DNA from: Lewinella sp039816955
GTDB taxonomy: Bacteria > Bacteroidota > Bacteroidia > Chitinophagales > Saprospiraceae
Assembly: GCA_039816955.1 (NCBI GenBank)
Contig: JBCBWU010000003.1
Coordinates: forward strand, 1 to 64,000
DNA length: 64,000 nt
Direction: 5' to 3'
The notes under the pieces are model-generated. The model searched no databases and had not been told where the DNA came from. It saw only the letters and a list, made by a program, of their open reading frames with translations. The first letter of the stretch is position 1, and every line of letters begins with the position of its first letter. The position numbers and the translations under genes are program-made. Positions 15,613 to 24,320 of the stretch are shown in pieces.

Positions 15613-18600
15613 TTACGAGCCAAACATGACCTTAACTAAATTGTACTTCACCTCAATATCATCACGGCGATTAACCGCATCTTCAATAGCCGAGATGATA
15701 GATTCTACCGGGCGGAAATTCGTAAACCGCCGATATGCACTGTAATGCTCCTCTTCCGAAAGCTTGGTCCACCACTTTGTTCGGCCACGACCCGTCGTAA
15801 TTACCAGTACGAAGTTATCTCTCACCGTACCGTTTTCTTCCTGCGCGTAAGGCATGATTTCCTCTTGAATAAACAGACCGATATTTTCATCCGAAAAGTC
15901 GGCATGATCGGAATATTTAGTCAGCAGAATCTTTTCTATGAAAGAAAGGTGTAGTACCAGGAAGTGACTCTTGGCGATGATCCATTCTTTGTGTGCCTCC
16001 CAGTGCCCTAACCAATCATTACCTCCTTCGGCGCCCATGTTACTCTCATCGTATACGTGGAGCAACAGTTGTTCCGCCAGCGTCTCGCGGCGCTTAGGAT
16101 CACCAAGACGATAGTATACGCGGCTATCGAAAATAGCAATACGAGTAGCCAAGACCTCAAAGAACTCTGCCATCCTGGCATTGGCCTTGAGGGAAAGGGC
16201 TTGATTAGGAATCAGTTCAGAAGTAAAATACTTCATATAGATTCCGTGGTTGCGGTAGCGCAACAGGCGGTAATTTTCACTATCCCCACCGTGAGCAATG
16301 TGCAAATCTTGTACTGTATCGTCAGCTTCTTCTGGTTGCGCAGCTTCGTCAAGTTCCCACACTGGTAAATAGTGCATGCAATCTTTGGCGGTCGGTTCGT
16401 AGAAGAACTTACCCACTACTGCATTATCCACAAACAAGCGGATCGTGCTTGCGCGATCTCCCATCCACTCTCGCAACCAACATTGGTAAGCGCGCAGTAT
16501 AGCCGCATCTCCTTGCAGATTTGGTTCCAGATCACGAGAAATCACTCGCAAAACACCTTTGGAACGAATCCGCTCAAACAGCAGCTGCTGCAGTTGATCA
16601 TTATTGGCAAATAAACCCACAAAACGGAAACGAGCCAGATTGTCCCACACAAAATCGGTATCTTCCAAACTCCGCACCCAGTGAATATCTGCGGCCTTCC
16701 AAATGTGGAAGTACTTTTTCATGAAACCGTGCTCCAACTTAAAATTGCGGTCAACGCGGGCCAACTCGGCCTCGGTTTTAGTTTTAAACTCAATGTCCGC
16801 GTGCATATCTTCAGCCGGACTGGCTGCGGGTGTAATCCACGGATAGAAGGCTTCATCACGCTCCGTGTCCTCGCTGCGGTCACGAAGTTCGTTATGATCA
16901 CCGTTTTGTACATCAAGGAAGAAATTATTGAAAAGCATGCTCGCACAGAGCTTGTCTTGCGAGCTGCCACCCAAACGTGGGGCAAAAGTATCCTCATCCA
17001 TGATACCCTTACTGAGGTTGTTAAAACGAGTAGCAGGCAGCAAGGTGCCGTCTTTTACCCTAAACTTCACCAAGCCATTTAGCCAGATACCTACCGAATA
17101 CAAAGCGCGCCCTTCGCTTTGCGATTGCCGCACCGAACGCTCCTGGAAACTGATACACAACTCCAACCCATCTTGTTGCATTTGCCGTAAGGCTGCTCCT
17201 TTGAAGTGCTTAACGTTGCGAATCTTGTTTTCAATTAGTGTAAAAAAAGCATGGCGCCCAACCACTTCTCCGGGGAAGAACAATAGACATTCTTCTAACG
17301 CATCTCTTACTGCAACATAGTCTCGCCCAGGAGCAACGAAGTCGCTCATTTCCTCCAGCTCCGGATAATCATCAATGGATAAGTTATTGTCCTCCGAAAT
17401 TGGATAACCGCGCGTTCCATTACCATTAGTGACAATCCCGGGGCGTTTATGCTTGAGGTCTACTTCAACAAAAACACCATCGACCACCGGTTTCTTGGGA
17501 CGAAATTCTGGACGGGTTGCGTCTAAAATTTCATCCGTATCCGGTTCGTAAATAATTACGCGGAAGCGCAAGCGGTGAATATCTTCCGACTTGGCAATCG
17601 TACCCAGATAAAGCGGGTTATTGATAAAGTCGTTCCACAGCACATCAAAGGCGGTAGCTGATTCTCCACCAAAGTTATTATCGCGCGAGATACCACTCCA
17701 GAAGGCTCCTTTTTGCATCAAAAATTTCAGCAAAGGCTGAATTTCTCGTGCCAAGGGGCCCGAAAAATTGACCAGATCATAATCAGGGTCGGCGTCGCGA
17801 ACAAACAAACCGGTAATCCAGGGCTTAAGTAAGGAATGCATGCGATCACGATCGTATCCCTCTGGCAGGTACGAGGCTACCAGCTCTTCCACTTCCGCTA
17901 CTTCTTCGTGATGCGTACGCTGGAAACTACGAATGTTCTCTGCCCGCTGCTTGAACCACCAGTTGAGTGCGACCAAACTGTGCGCACTCACATTGTGCGC
18001 GAAGGAATCAATCATAATGGCAGTAATCGCGGCCTTCAGGTAAGGGCGATAAACCTTACTGTGGATTACGTCATCATTGAAACGAATCCGTTTCTGGTAA
18101 AAACCAAGATACTTCCGATAATATTCGCGGAAGCCTAACTCCCGTAAAATGGGATTCCGGTTTACATTTTTATAAAAGTCCTCCTCCAAAGGCATGAGGA
18201 TCACTTTCGTTTTTTCTGGGTTGCGTCCCACCAAATCCCATTCCAGCACCTGTGTCTCGATCATCGCAGAAGACGAACGAATCAATCCGGCCAGTGCTCT
18301 ATTACGCACCGTCAAGTCATCCTTGTGCGAATACACAAAGTGCATGATACCGTCAAACTCTCCAAACAGTACCAGGGGAATAGAAGCGTACAAATCACGC
18401 TCTACATCGAAAAATTCTTTTAGGATTTGGTATTCTGCACGCTGACGCGGAGTAGCCGGAAGGCCCTTATGATTAGGATCAAGGATAGGCGCAAAGTAGT
18501 TCTTCAAGCGCCCCATTCCTACTCGAGGAATATCCGTAAGCTTATAAGAACCATTACTGAAAGCCTGGTATAGCTGCGAACTTACTACCGCAGTATCACT

Positions 18601-18921
18601 ATCCAAAGCAGTGTGGTCCAGGAAGTCCCAATAAGGATCCAGTTTTGGATTTGATTTCCGGAAAGTCAGCTCATTCAGCAATTTACGCTGACGGCGAATC
18701 CCGGCATAGATTAACTGCACATTAGAATAACGATCAATAAACGTTGTCCTTTCGCGAGGAAGTGCGTTAACGAAGATGGTAAAAGGCTGCTGAAAGATAA
18801 ACCCACTCGATATCATATTCAGACGATACTGGAGCATATCGTAGAATTCGTCCACTTGAGGAAAGGCGATCACCTCCCGCGGAGCCAACTGTTCAGGACG
18901 AATAGCAGGCGCTTGCGTCAT
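15613..18921 (-). CDS. large protein with GHKL-type ATPase traits, likely sensor of sigma-54 operon
   Basis: This 1102-residue protein resembles no family I can name with certainty. Residues 306-316 (SFAHNVSAHSL) look like the phospho-acceptor His helix of a histidine kinase. Residues 562-573 (LIENKIRNVKHF) look like an N box, and 610-615 (VGIWLN) with 650-661 (LGGSSQDKLCAS) like D/G2 boxes of a GHKL ATP-binding fold. Together with the sigma-54 response regulator in the same operon, I infer a very divergent histidine kinase. The N-terminal 300 residues would be the input region, with no transmembrane helices. The C-terminal 330 residues contain alpha/beta stretches (HFLVLHLSFIEKIL, NFVLVITTGRGRTKWW) that could be an extra receiver-like module. 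It is probably cytosolic. The ATG is clear. Confidence 0.7.
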   Translation of the reverse strand: MTQAPAIRPEQLAPREVIAFPQVDEFYDMLQYRLNMISSGFIFQQPFTIFVNALPRERTTFIDRYSNVQLIYAGIRRQRKLLNELTFRKSNPKLDPYWDFLDHTALDSDTAVVSSQLYQAFSNGSYKLTDIPRVGMGRLKNYFAPILDPNHKGLPATPRQRAEYQILKEFFDVERDLYASIPLVLFGEFDGIMHFVYSHKDDLTVRNRALAGLIRSSSAMIETQVLEWDLVGRNPEKTKVILMPLEEDFYKNVNRNPILRELGFREYYRKYLGFYQKRIRFNDDVIHSKVYRPYLKAAITAIMIDSFAHNVSAHSLVALNWWFKQRAENIRSFQRTHHEEVAEVEELVASYLPEGYDRDRMHSLLKPWITGLFVRDADPDYDLVNFSGPLAREIQPLLKFLMQKGAFWSGISRDNNFGGESATAFDVLWNDFINNPLYLGTIAKSEDIHRLRFRVIIYEPDTDEILDATRPEFRPKKPVVDGVFVEVDLKHKRPGIVTNGNGTRGYPISEDNNLSIDDYPELEEMSDFVAPGRDYVAVRDALEECLLFFPGEVVGRHAFFTLIENKIRNVKHFKGAALRQMQQDGLELCISFQERSVRQSQSEGRALYSVGIWLNGLVKFRVKDGTLLPATRFNNLSKGIMDEDTFAPRLGGSSQDKLCASMLFNNFFLDVQNGDHNELRDRSEDTERDEAFYPWITPAASPAEDMHADIEFKTKTEAELARVDRNFKLEHGFMKKYFHIWKAADIHWVRSLEDTDFVWDNLARFRFVGLFANNDQLQQLLFERIRSKGVLRVISRDLEPNLQGDAAILRAYQCWLREWMGDRASTIRLFVDNAVVGKFFYEPTAKDCMHYLPVWELDEAAQPEEADDTVQDLHIAHGGDSENYRLLRYRNHGIYMKYFTSELIPNQALSLKANARMAEFFEVLATRIAIFDSRVYYRLGDPKRRETLAEQLLLHVYDESNMGAEGGNDWLGHWEAHKEWIIAKSHFLVLHLSFIEKILLTKYSDHADFSDENIGLFIQEEIMPYAQEENGTVRDNFVLVITTGRGRTKWWTKLSEEEHYSAYRRFTNFRPVESIISAIEDAVNRRDDIEVKYNLVKVMFGS

Positions 18922-19165
18922 AAGGATGTAGTTTGTGATGTCACTAAAGGGCGTAAGAAGATCAGTGACGTATACCGCTGTCGAACTAAATTAGTTTCGC
19001 TGTTCATGACGCAACTGCTAAGCTTAGCAGTATCTGCGGTCTGGGTGGGCGAGTCCAAATCGTTGTTCAAGTGAGTAGCTAACCACCATACCGAAGTATT
19101 GCAGTGGGCGAGTATACCCGAAACCGAAAGGACTGGAATCGCCGCTTTGAATAAGCGGTGAAGCA

Positions 19166-19534
19166 CTACCTTTTAGCCATCGGTATACCAACGTACATCT
19201 TTCCAATTCTATCCCTTACAAACAAATTTAAGCAATCCGATTGATAAAACGGTAGCAAATCACCAGAGAGTGGTAAGATTGCTTTAGGATTCCGCATATT
19301 ATCACCCGTATTGCCTTCGTTAACATCCGGCAATAGAATAAATTGGCAATTGGATAAATGTTGTGATTGGCAGGCGAGCGATAACTCCATACAAATCATC
19401 TTAAGAAGTGTAATTTTAAACCCTTCTCTGACGCCTACTCCCTTGCAATATACTAAGATCCTACCTAAACTATAGCTTCTGGAAACCAACTCTTTAAGCA
19501 GCTTATAATGATTGAGTAGGGCTATTGAGCCCAT
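19166..19534 (-). CDS. possible 122-residue hypothetical protein in operon gap
   Basis: The frame occupies the 686-bp gap between the prenyl-synthetase-like gene and the 1102-residue gene, on the same strand. It has an ATG with a purine-rich GGAGAAAG about six bases upstream. It reads as mixed alpha/beta (LGRILVYCKGVGVREGF, CQFILLPDVNEGN, LPLSGDLLPF, GKMYVGIPMAKR) and is Cys-rich for a cytosolic protein. No family is recognised. It could be a genuine small operon member or a decayed remnant; the 245 bp after it up to the next start contain no convincing gene. Confidence 0.4.
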   Translation of the reverse strand: MGSIALLNHYKLLKELVSRSYSLGRILVYCKGVGVREGFKITLLKMICMELSLACQSQHLSNCQFILLPDVNEGNTGDNMRNPKAILPLSGDLLPFYQSDCLNLFVRDRIGKMYVGIPMAKR

Positions 19535-19607
19535 TAATCTTTCTCCAGCTAGCTAGGCCAAGACGATAAATAGATGATTACCAGTTTACGATAATTTCAA
19601 ACATCTT

Positions 19608-20969
19608 TTAATATGTTTGCCTCAGTAGTGCGTGTAATCTGGGAATAACGGGCTGTGATACTTGTGGAACACCCCCGAAACCCTCGCTTTTTTGTTGCCG
19701 AATAGCTTCGGATTGGTGGGTACGCTCGCGACGCAACTCCAAAATCAACTGGCGAGTACGTTTGCGATAAGTCTTTTTGCGGTAGCCTTGATAAGCTGGA
19801 TGCTTGAGACAAGGTGCCAAAAACTTATTCCAATGGACGATCTCACATGAATCAGCTAAAAATTGAGCATCCAAATCATCCGCTGGTAGATAGGCCAGGG
19901 CCAGCTCCGCCAAAATTCGCGTATTCTGTACCGACTTAAAAAGGGCATCGGACTCCAATATCTCGTCAAAAACGGGATCTTCAAAAGCGGAGGACCAGCA
20001 CATTTGGCGTTCTAGAAAGTAGTCGATCTTCCCTCCTTGCCCCTCTGCCAGATAGAAAAACAGTGGCAGCGTTAAAGTAGTATTACGCAAGTCACTGAAA
20101 CTATCTGCAGCAGTCTTGGTCTTCGTCTCCAGGCCAAAGCGAGCGGGAATCCAATCAGCATTGTCATTCACTAATTGGCGCATCAGTCCGTAGCAGACAC
20201 TGAATTGATGGACCGACTTTAGCCGCTGGGCGGGTACCCTGAGCAATTGCCCCAAAAGCTGAACCGCCTCCACAAACAAGCTGGCGCACGTGAGGTACAT
20301 CCGGTGAAAATATACATCGAGCTGCTCGTGTAGCATCACTGGAAGGTCGTTCTTCAGTTTATCAAGAAATGGCTTAACTGCTGATAGATCAATACTATCC
20401 AGAATTGCCGCAGGCATATTTTGTCGCCAATTAGGCTGACCATCACGATATGCGGAATAGACATTTTGGGTTTGCTCCAGAAATTGTCCCTGATCCACCA
20501 ACTCAAAACTCGTCCGCACTGCCTGTGCGATAATCGAGCGAGCCCACGGGGGAATCTCCTGGTCGATATAGCGATACAACTTCTCCTTGAGAAGGTTGGC
20601 CGCTAATAAGTTGCGCGAAATGCGCTCACGATTCGTTACACCAGATTTACCATCAAGAATTTGGTTGTGTAAATATTGCACGGTAATCACTACCTCGAAA
20701 ATCAACGGCAGTTGAGCAGAGAAAAGACGGCCAGACCCTGGCAATAAACGGGTGCGAACTCGTTGCCAGGGTGTCTGCAATTGTACTAGCCAATTGGTAG
20801 TCTTGGCCAGGAAATAAGCACGGATAGGCCGCCCAGCAAGTTTACTTTCTAATAGGTCAATGACCCACTCTGCCCCTGCCGTAGCCTGCCCCTGTGCTAG
20901 GAAAGCAGGAAACTCGAGCTTCACTTGCTCGACTACTTGATACATGTCCCTGTACCTGTCTGCGGCCAT
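19608..20969 (-). CDS. degenerate polyprenyl-synthetase-like protein, first gene of sigma-54 operon
   Basis: This protein is 453 residues from the preferred ATG at 20969 (MAADRYRDMYQ; a TTG lies 9 bases earlier). The helical body resembles trans-isoprenyl diphosphate synthases. Residues 88-110 (PLIFEVVITVQYLHNQILDG) align with the first Asp-rich region but read NQILD where DDxxD is expected. Residues 261-273 (GLMRQLVNDNADW) stand where the second DDxxD is expected. Residues 291-307 (FSDLRNTTLTLPLFFYL) match the 'D-x-R-x-x-x-x-T-L-P-L' helix that follows it. Loss of the metal-binding Asp residues suggests a pseudo-enzyme, perhaps a ligand sensor. The tail (390-453) is basic. A sigma-54-type promoter lies about 200 bp upstream. 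Confidence 0.65.
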   Translation of the reverse strand: MAADRYRDMYQVVEQVKLEFPAFLAQGQATAGAEWVIDLLESKLAGRPIRAYFLAKTTNWLVQLQTPWQRVRTRLLPGSGRLFSAQLPLIFEVVITVQYLHNQILDGKSGVTNRERISRNLLAANLLKEKLYRYIDQEIPPWARSIIAQAVRTSFELVDQGQFLEQTQNVYSAYRDGQPNWRQNMPAAILDSIDLSAVKPFLDKLKNDLPVMLHEQLDVYFHRMYLTCASLFVEAVQLLGQLLRVPAQRLKSVHQFSVCYGLMRQLVNDNADWIPARFGLETKTKTAADSFSDLRNTTLTLPLFFYLAEGQGGKIDYFLERQMCWSSAFEDPVFDEILESDALFKSVQNTRILAELALAYLPADDLDAQFLADSCEIVHWNKFLAPCLKHPAYQGYRKKTYRKRTRQLILELRRERTHQSEAIRQQKSEGFGGVPQVSQPVIPRLHALLRQTY

Positions 20970-21013
20970 AACATTCAAAAGGGTTTATAACGTGTTATTA
21001 ACACGATAAGAGT

Positions 21014-21041
21014 AAAAAAGAGTCGGTCACTGCCGACACTC
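21014..21041 (-). terminator. hairpin plus T6 on minus strand: attenuator or terminator
   Basis: On the minus strand GAGTGTCGG-CAGTGA-CCGACTC is followed by TTTTTT. It lies between the candidate sigma-54 promoter and the first operon gene, so it may attenuate read-through. Alternatively it ends transcripts coming from the ABC ATPase gene 309 bp upstream. Confidence 0.5.
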
Positions 21042-21169
21042 AAGTTTGGTGCGAAATCCCTTATTGAATGGATGAGGTTTCGGGGTGTTTACACGGTTTA
21101 GTTTTTGGGTAATTCTCACCGTAGCATATTTCGGCAGGGTTTCTCCGTATGTATAGTCAATTTAACAAT

Positions 21170-21186
21170 TGCCATATCTGTGCCTA
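21170..21186 (-). promoter_or_regulatory. candidate sigma-54 (-24/-12) promoter
   Basis: On the minus strand TAGGCACAGATATGGCA has GG and GC exactly 10 nt apart, plus CAC after the GG and A after the GC, close to TGGCAC-N5-TTGCA. It would give a leader of about 190 nt to the first gene of an operon that itself encodes a GAFTGA activator. Confidence 0.5.
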
Positions 21187-21349
21187 AGTTATTAACAGGG
21201 CAAAAAGAAGAGGCTTAACAACTGCTGTTCAGCTGATTATAAATTAGTAACATTAAAATCGCTGCCTTGTGAGGCGGACAAAAAGAATGGAACAAACCGT
21301 AGACTTCCGCTTAAAAACGAAATTTTTTCGTCTCTGTGCTAAGTTTTCG

Positions 21350-21985
21350 CTAGCGGGTAGAGCGTGCTTGCTTAAAGCCCACGACATCAATTACGGTAGG
21401 ACAAATTTGGTAATCATCGGCCACATTCGAGGCAATGATCAGGAGTCGATCTCCCGCAAAATCTTGGAGTAATTGCTGGTACCAGGATATCCCCTGTTCG
21501 TCTAGGTTGGTAGTCGGTTCATCCAGCAGGAGATAATCAGCTGCGGTACAACAAGCCAGTGCTAACTTGACTCGCTGTTTCATACCACTGGAAAACTGAG
21601 CGATGGGTCGAGAGCGAGCTCGCTTCAGTCCTAACCGATCAATGAGTAATTCGATAGTTAGGCCCGGTAGCAGCGGACGAAAACGCTGATGGAAACGGAT
21701 CGCCTCTTCTAACGTAAATTCTTCAATTAACTCAATATAAGGTGCGGCATAAGCCAAGTGATTATACACCTGCCCTATCTCAACAGCCTTAGCTTGATGG
21801 GTAAACTCAATCTTGCCTCTAGTAGGGGTGAGATGGCCACTTAGCATTTTAAGCAATGTGGACTTGCCAGAACCGTTAGGTCCGGTAATACCATAGCGGC
21901 CGCCTTCCTGAAAATCCAGATCGATTTGGCGTAGAATCCACTCCCGCCGGTACCGTTTCCCTACTCCGGAGAGCTTAATCCTCAT
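21350..21985 (-). CDS. ABC transporter ATP-binding protein
   Basis: This stand-alone ABC ATPase is 211 residues from ATG 21985 (MRIKLSGVGKRYRREWIL); the longer frame upstream would run into lpxA coding sequence and is not preferred. Walker A is GPNGSGKST near residue 37, the signature FSSGMKQRVKLAL near 135, and Walker B YLLLDEPTTNLD near 158. The start overlaps the end of lpxA by 11 bp, so it is translated with the lipid A genes. No permease is adjacent, so the transported substrate is unknown. Linkage with lpxA suggests envelope assembly, but that is inference. Confidence 0.85.
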   Translation of the reverse strand: MRIKLSGVGKRYRREWILRQIDLDFQEGGRYGITGPNGSGKSTLLKMLSGHLTPTRGKIEFTHQAKAVEIGQVYNHLAYAAPYIELIEEFTLEEAIRFHQRFRPLLPGLTIELLIDRLGLKRARSRPIAQFSSGMKQRVKLALACCTAADYLLLDEPTTNLDEQGISWYQQLLQDFAGDRLLIIASNVADDYQICPTVIDVVGFKQARSTR

Positions 21986-22790
21986 ACAATTCGCTGCCGT
22001 TGAGCTGATTGAAACCGCGCAGAATGCCCCGCTCCGTAGAGCGAACAAACTCGAGGATATAGTCCTTCTCTAATGATGGCTCAATAGAAGAGTCGACAAT
22101 TTCCAGGGCGTTTGTAAGGTTATAGCCCTTGACAAACATAATCCGGTAGATATCGTGGATTTGGTTGATTTGTTCAGTGGTAAAATTGCGGCGGGTTAGA
22201 CCTACCTTATTCACCCCTACGTAGCTCAGCGGCTCCCGAGCGGCACGAATATACGGTGGGACACTTTTGCGAACCAAAGACCCTCCTGCAATGAAGCTGT
22301 GCTGTCCAATACGGGTAAACTGCTGCACGGCAGCCAGCGCCTCCAGAATGGCCCAATCCTCAATGGTAACATGCCCCGCTAAGGCCACATTATTTGCCAG
22401 AATAACGTGATCACCCAGAATGCAATCGTGCGCTACGTGAGCATAAGCCATGATCAAGCAATTCTTACCAATGACGGTCTTATTAGCGTAGGAAGTTCCT
22501 CGATTGATGGTAACATATTCCCGGACGATGGTATTATCGCCAATTTCAGCGGTGGTCACCTCGCCTTTAAACTTTAGGTCTTGTGGCACGCCTGAGACTA
22601 CGGCACCAGGGTGAATCTGTACGTTTTGACCAATGCGTGCGCCCGCAAAGATGGTTACATTGGGGCCAATCCAGGTGTTGTCGCCAATAACCACATCTTG
22701 GTCAATGTAGCAGAAGGGGCCAATAGTCACATTTTGCCCTATTTGCGCCTCAGGGTGTATAACGCTGTGTTCTCTGTAGTTGCTATTCAT
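21975..22790 (-). CDS. lpxA: LpxA, UDP-GlcNAc 3-O-acyltransferase
   Basis: This is a 271-residue left-handed beta-helix protein with hexapeptide repeats from residue 10 to about 190 (IHPEAQIGQNVTIGPFCYI, IVREYVTINRGT, CLIMAYAHVAHDCILGDHVILANN), followed by a helical C-terminal domain (PLSYVGVNKVGLTRRNF). The AHVAHDC segment carries the catalytic His of LpxA. The enzyme performs the first step of lipid A synthesis, moving an acyl chain from ACP to UDP-GlcNAc in the cytosol. The segment WAILEALAAVQQF differs from the more usual 'GGLSGVHQF'. Its start overlaps the end of lpxC-fabZ by 8 bp, giving the order lpxC/fabZ-lpxA typical of Bacteroidota. Confidence 0.95.
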   Translation of the reverse strand: MNSNYREHSVIHPEAQIGQNVTIGPFCYIDQDVVIGDNTWIGPNVTIFAGARIGQNVQIHPGAVVSGVPQDLKFKGEVTTAEIGDNTIVREYVTINRGTSYANKTVIGKNCLIMAYAHVAHDCILGDHVILANNVALAGHVTIEDWAILEALAAVQQFTRIGQHSFIAGGSLVRKSVPPYIRAAREPLSYVGVNKVGLTRRNFTTEQINQIHDIYRIMFVKGYNLTNALEIVDSSIEPSLEKDYILEFVRSTERGILRGFNQLNGSELYED

Positions 22791-24180
22791 TATCAGGGCG
22801 CTTAACGATTTGAGCTGTCAATTCTGCTTCGGAAACGATTTTCTTACCCACGTAAGCGGTCCCCAGCATTTGACAAATGCCCCGACGGATTGGGGCCTTT
22901 AATTCCATTTTGAAGATAACCGTATCACCAGGTACTACCTTGTGCTTGAATTTAGCATTTTCGATCTTGAGGAAGTAAGTATCCCAGTTGCCGGGGTCTT
23001 CAACTGTTGAGAGGGCCAGAATTCCCCCGGTTTGTGCCATGGCTTCGATTTGCAAAACCCCTGGCATAACTGGGTTATTCGGAAAGTGCCCCTGGAAAAA
23101 CTGTTCGTTAAAGGTAATATTTTTTACTCCAACCACCTTAGTCTCGGACAAACTGATGATCTTATCAATCAACAGAAAAGGGAAGCGGTGCGGTAGCCAT
23201 TCCGCAATTTTAACGGCGTCAAAGACGGGCTCTTCATTGGGGTTATAGATCGGCCGTCCACGAAGTTTACGCTGCTCAATGAGCTGCTTTTTCAGCAGTT
23301 TAGTGAACGCCACATTGGCCGTGTGGCCAGGCTTGGTAGCTAAAATTCTTCCCTTTATTGGCCGCCCCAGCAGGTAGGTATCACCGATAACATCCAGCAA
23401 CTTATGGCGGGCGGGTTCATTTTGGAAATGCAACTTCAGATTATTCAAGATGCCCTTACCATCAAAGGCGACCCTTGGACGCCCCAGTTTTTGCGCCAGG
23501 CGGTCAAGTTGCTCTTGTGGCACCTCATTATCAGCAATCACAATGGCGTTATTCAAGTCTCCTCCCTTAATGAGGTTATGCTCAAATAACATTTCTAGTT
23601 CCCGTAAGAAAACGAAGGTGCGGCAAGGGGCAATATCTTGTTCGTAGCCCTCCATATCCTGAAGAGTAGCATACTGCTGACCCAGCACTGGCGAACCGAA
23701 ATCAATTAGGGTCACCAGCTCAAAACCATCGTGTGGAAGGGCCATGATTTCAGTACCCGTTTCTTCATCGCGATAGACAATTGGCTCCTCTACAATGAAA
23801 TACTCTCGATCAGCGTCTTGCTCCTCAAGCCCCACCTTATTAATAGCACGCACAAACTCAATGGCGCTACCGTCAAGGATGGGAATCTCTGGTCCGTCGA
23901 TTTGAATGAGTACGTTGTCCACACACAAGCCTGCCAAAGCAGACAAAACGTGCTCAACTGTACTGATACTTGCTTCACCAGACTTAATGGTTGTACTACG
24001 ATCGGTACTCACAACGCGCCCGATGTCAGCGTGAACGACGGGTTCGCCTTCCAAGTCCAGGCGTTGAAATTTGATCCCATGATCTACACCTGCAGGCCGA
24101 AAGTTCATTTTGACTTGTGCCCCGGAATGCAGCCCTACACCTTCAAGACTAAAGGCTTGCTGTATTGTTTTTTGCTTCAT
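22783..24180 (-). CDS. lpxC/fabZ: bifunctional LpxC deacetylase / FabZ dehydratase
   Basis: This protein is 465 residues from ATG 24180 (MKQKTIQQAFSLEGVGLHSG). Residues 1-300 are LpxC, the zinc UDP-3-O-acyl-GlcNAc deacetylase, with STVEHVLSALAG (zinc His) and LLDVIGDTYLLGRPI. Residues 320-465 are FabZ, the 3-hydroxyacyl-ACP dehydratase, with LPHRFPFLLIDKI, the catalytic His in FQGHFPNNPVMPGVLQIEAMAQ, and PGDTVIFKMEL. The fusion links the committed step of lipid A synthesis to fatty acid elongation and is characteristic of Bacteroidota. The longer upstream frame is rejected because a TAnnTTTG promoter box lies at 24208-24215. Confidence 0.96.
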   Translation of the reverse strand: MKQKTIQQAFSLEGVGLHSGAQVKMNFRPAGVDHGIKFQRLDLEGEPVVHADIGRVVSTDRSTTIKSGEASISTVEHVLSALAGLCVDNVLIQIDGPEIPILDGSAIEFVRAINKVGLEEQDADREYFIVEEPIVYRDEETGTEIMALPHDGFELVTLIDFGSPVLGQQYATLQDMEGYEQDIAPCRTFVFLRELEMLFEHNLIKGGDLNNAIVIADNEVPQEQLDRLAQKLGRPRVAFDGKGILNNLKLHFQNEPARHKLLDVIGDTYLLGRPIKGRILATKPGHTANVAFTKLLKKQLIEQRKLRGRPIYNPNEEPVFDAVKIAEWLPHRFPFLLIDKIISLSETKVVGVKNITFNEQFFQGHFPNNPVMPGVLQIEAMAQTGGILALSTVEDPGNWDTYFLKIENAKFKHKVVPGDTVIFKMELKAPIRRGICQMLGTAYVGKKIVSEAELTAQIVKRPDNE

Positions 24181-24207
24181 AAAAGAGAATCCGCTGAAAA
24201 TATCGCG

Positions 24208-24215
24208 CAAAGATA
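24208..24215 (-). promoter_or_regulatory. TAnnTTTG minus-7 box for lpxC/fabZ
   Basis: TATCTTTG on the minus strand lies 27 bp before the ATG at 24180 and supports that start. Confidence 0.55.
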
Positions 24216-24320
24216 ATTTATTTCGTCGGCTTGACTAGCCTAAGACTCAACACCACTCGCGTACTAGCCTACCCCTCGGAAATTACCGAACCCCAAGGAA
24301 GAGATAATAGAATAAAGAAT

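Larger units (their letters stand above)
20970..21349. other. intergenic region with regulatory elements of the sigma-54 operon
   Basis: No gene is seen. It contains a sigma-54-like promoter and a hairpin with a T-tract, both on the minus strand and listed separately. Confidence 0.5.

Noticed and set aside
18918..19206. Frames of 60-82 codons upstream of the 1102-residue gene
   Set aside because: They overlap each other and the true start, are rich in Ser/Thr/Cys text and show no coupling; nothing supports a gene.
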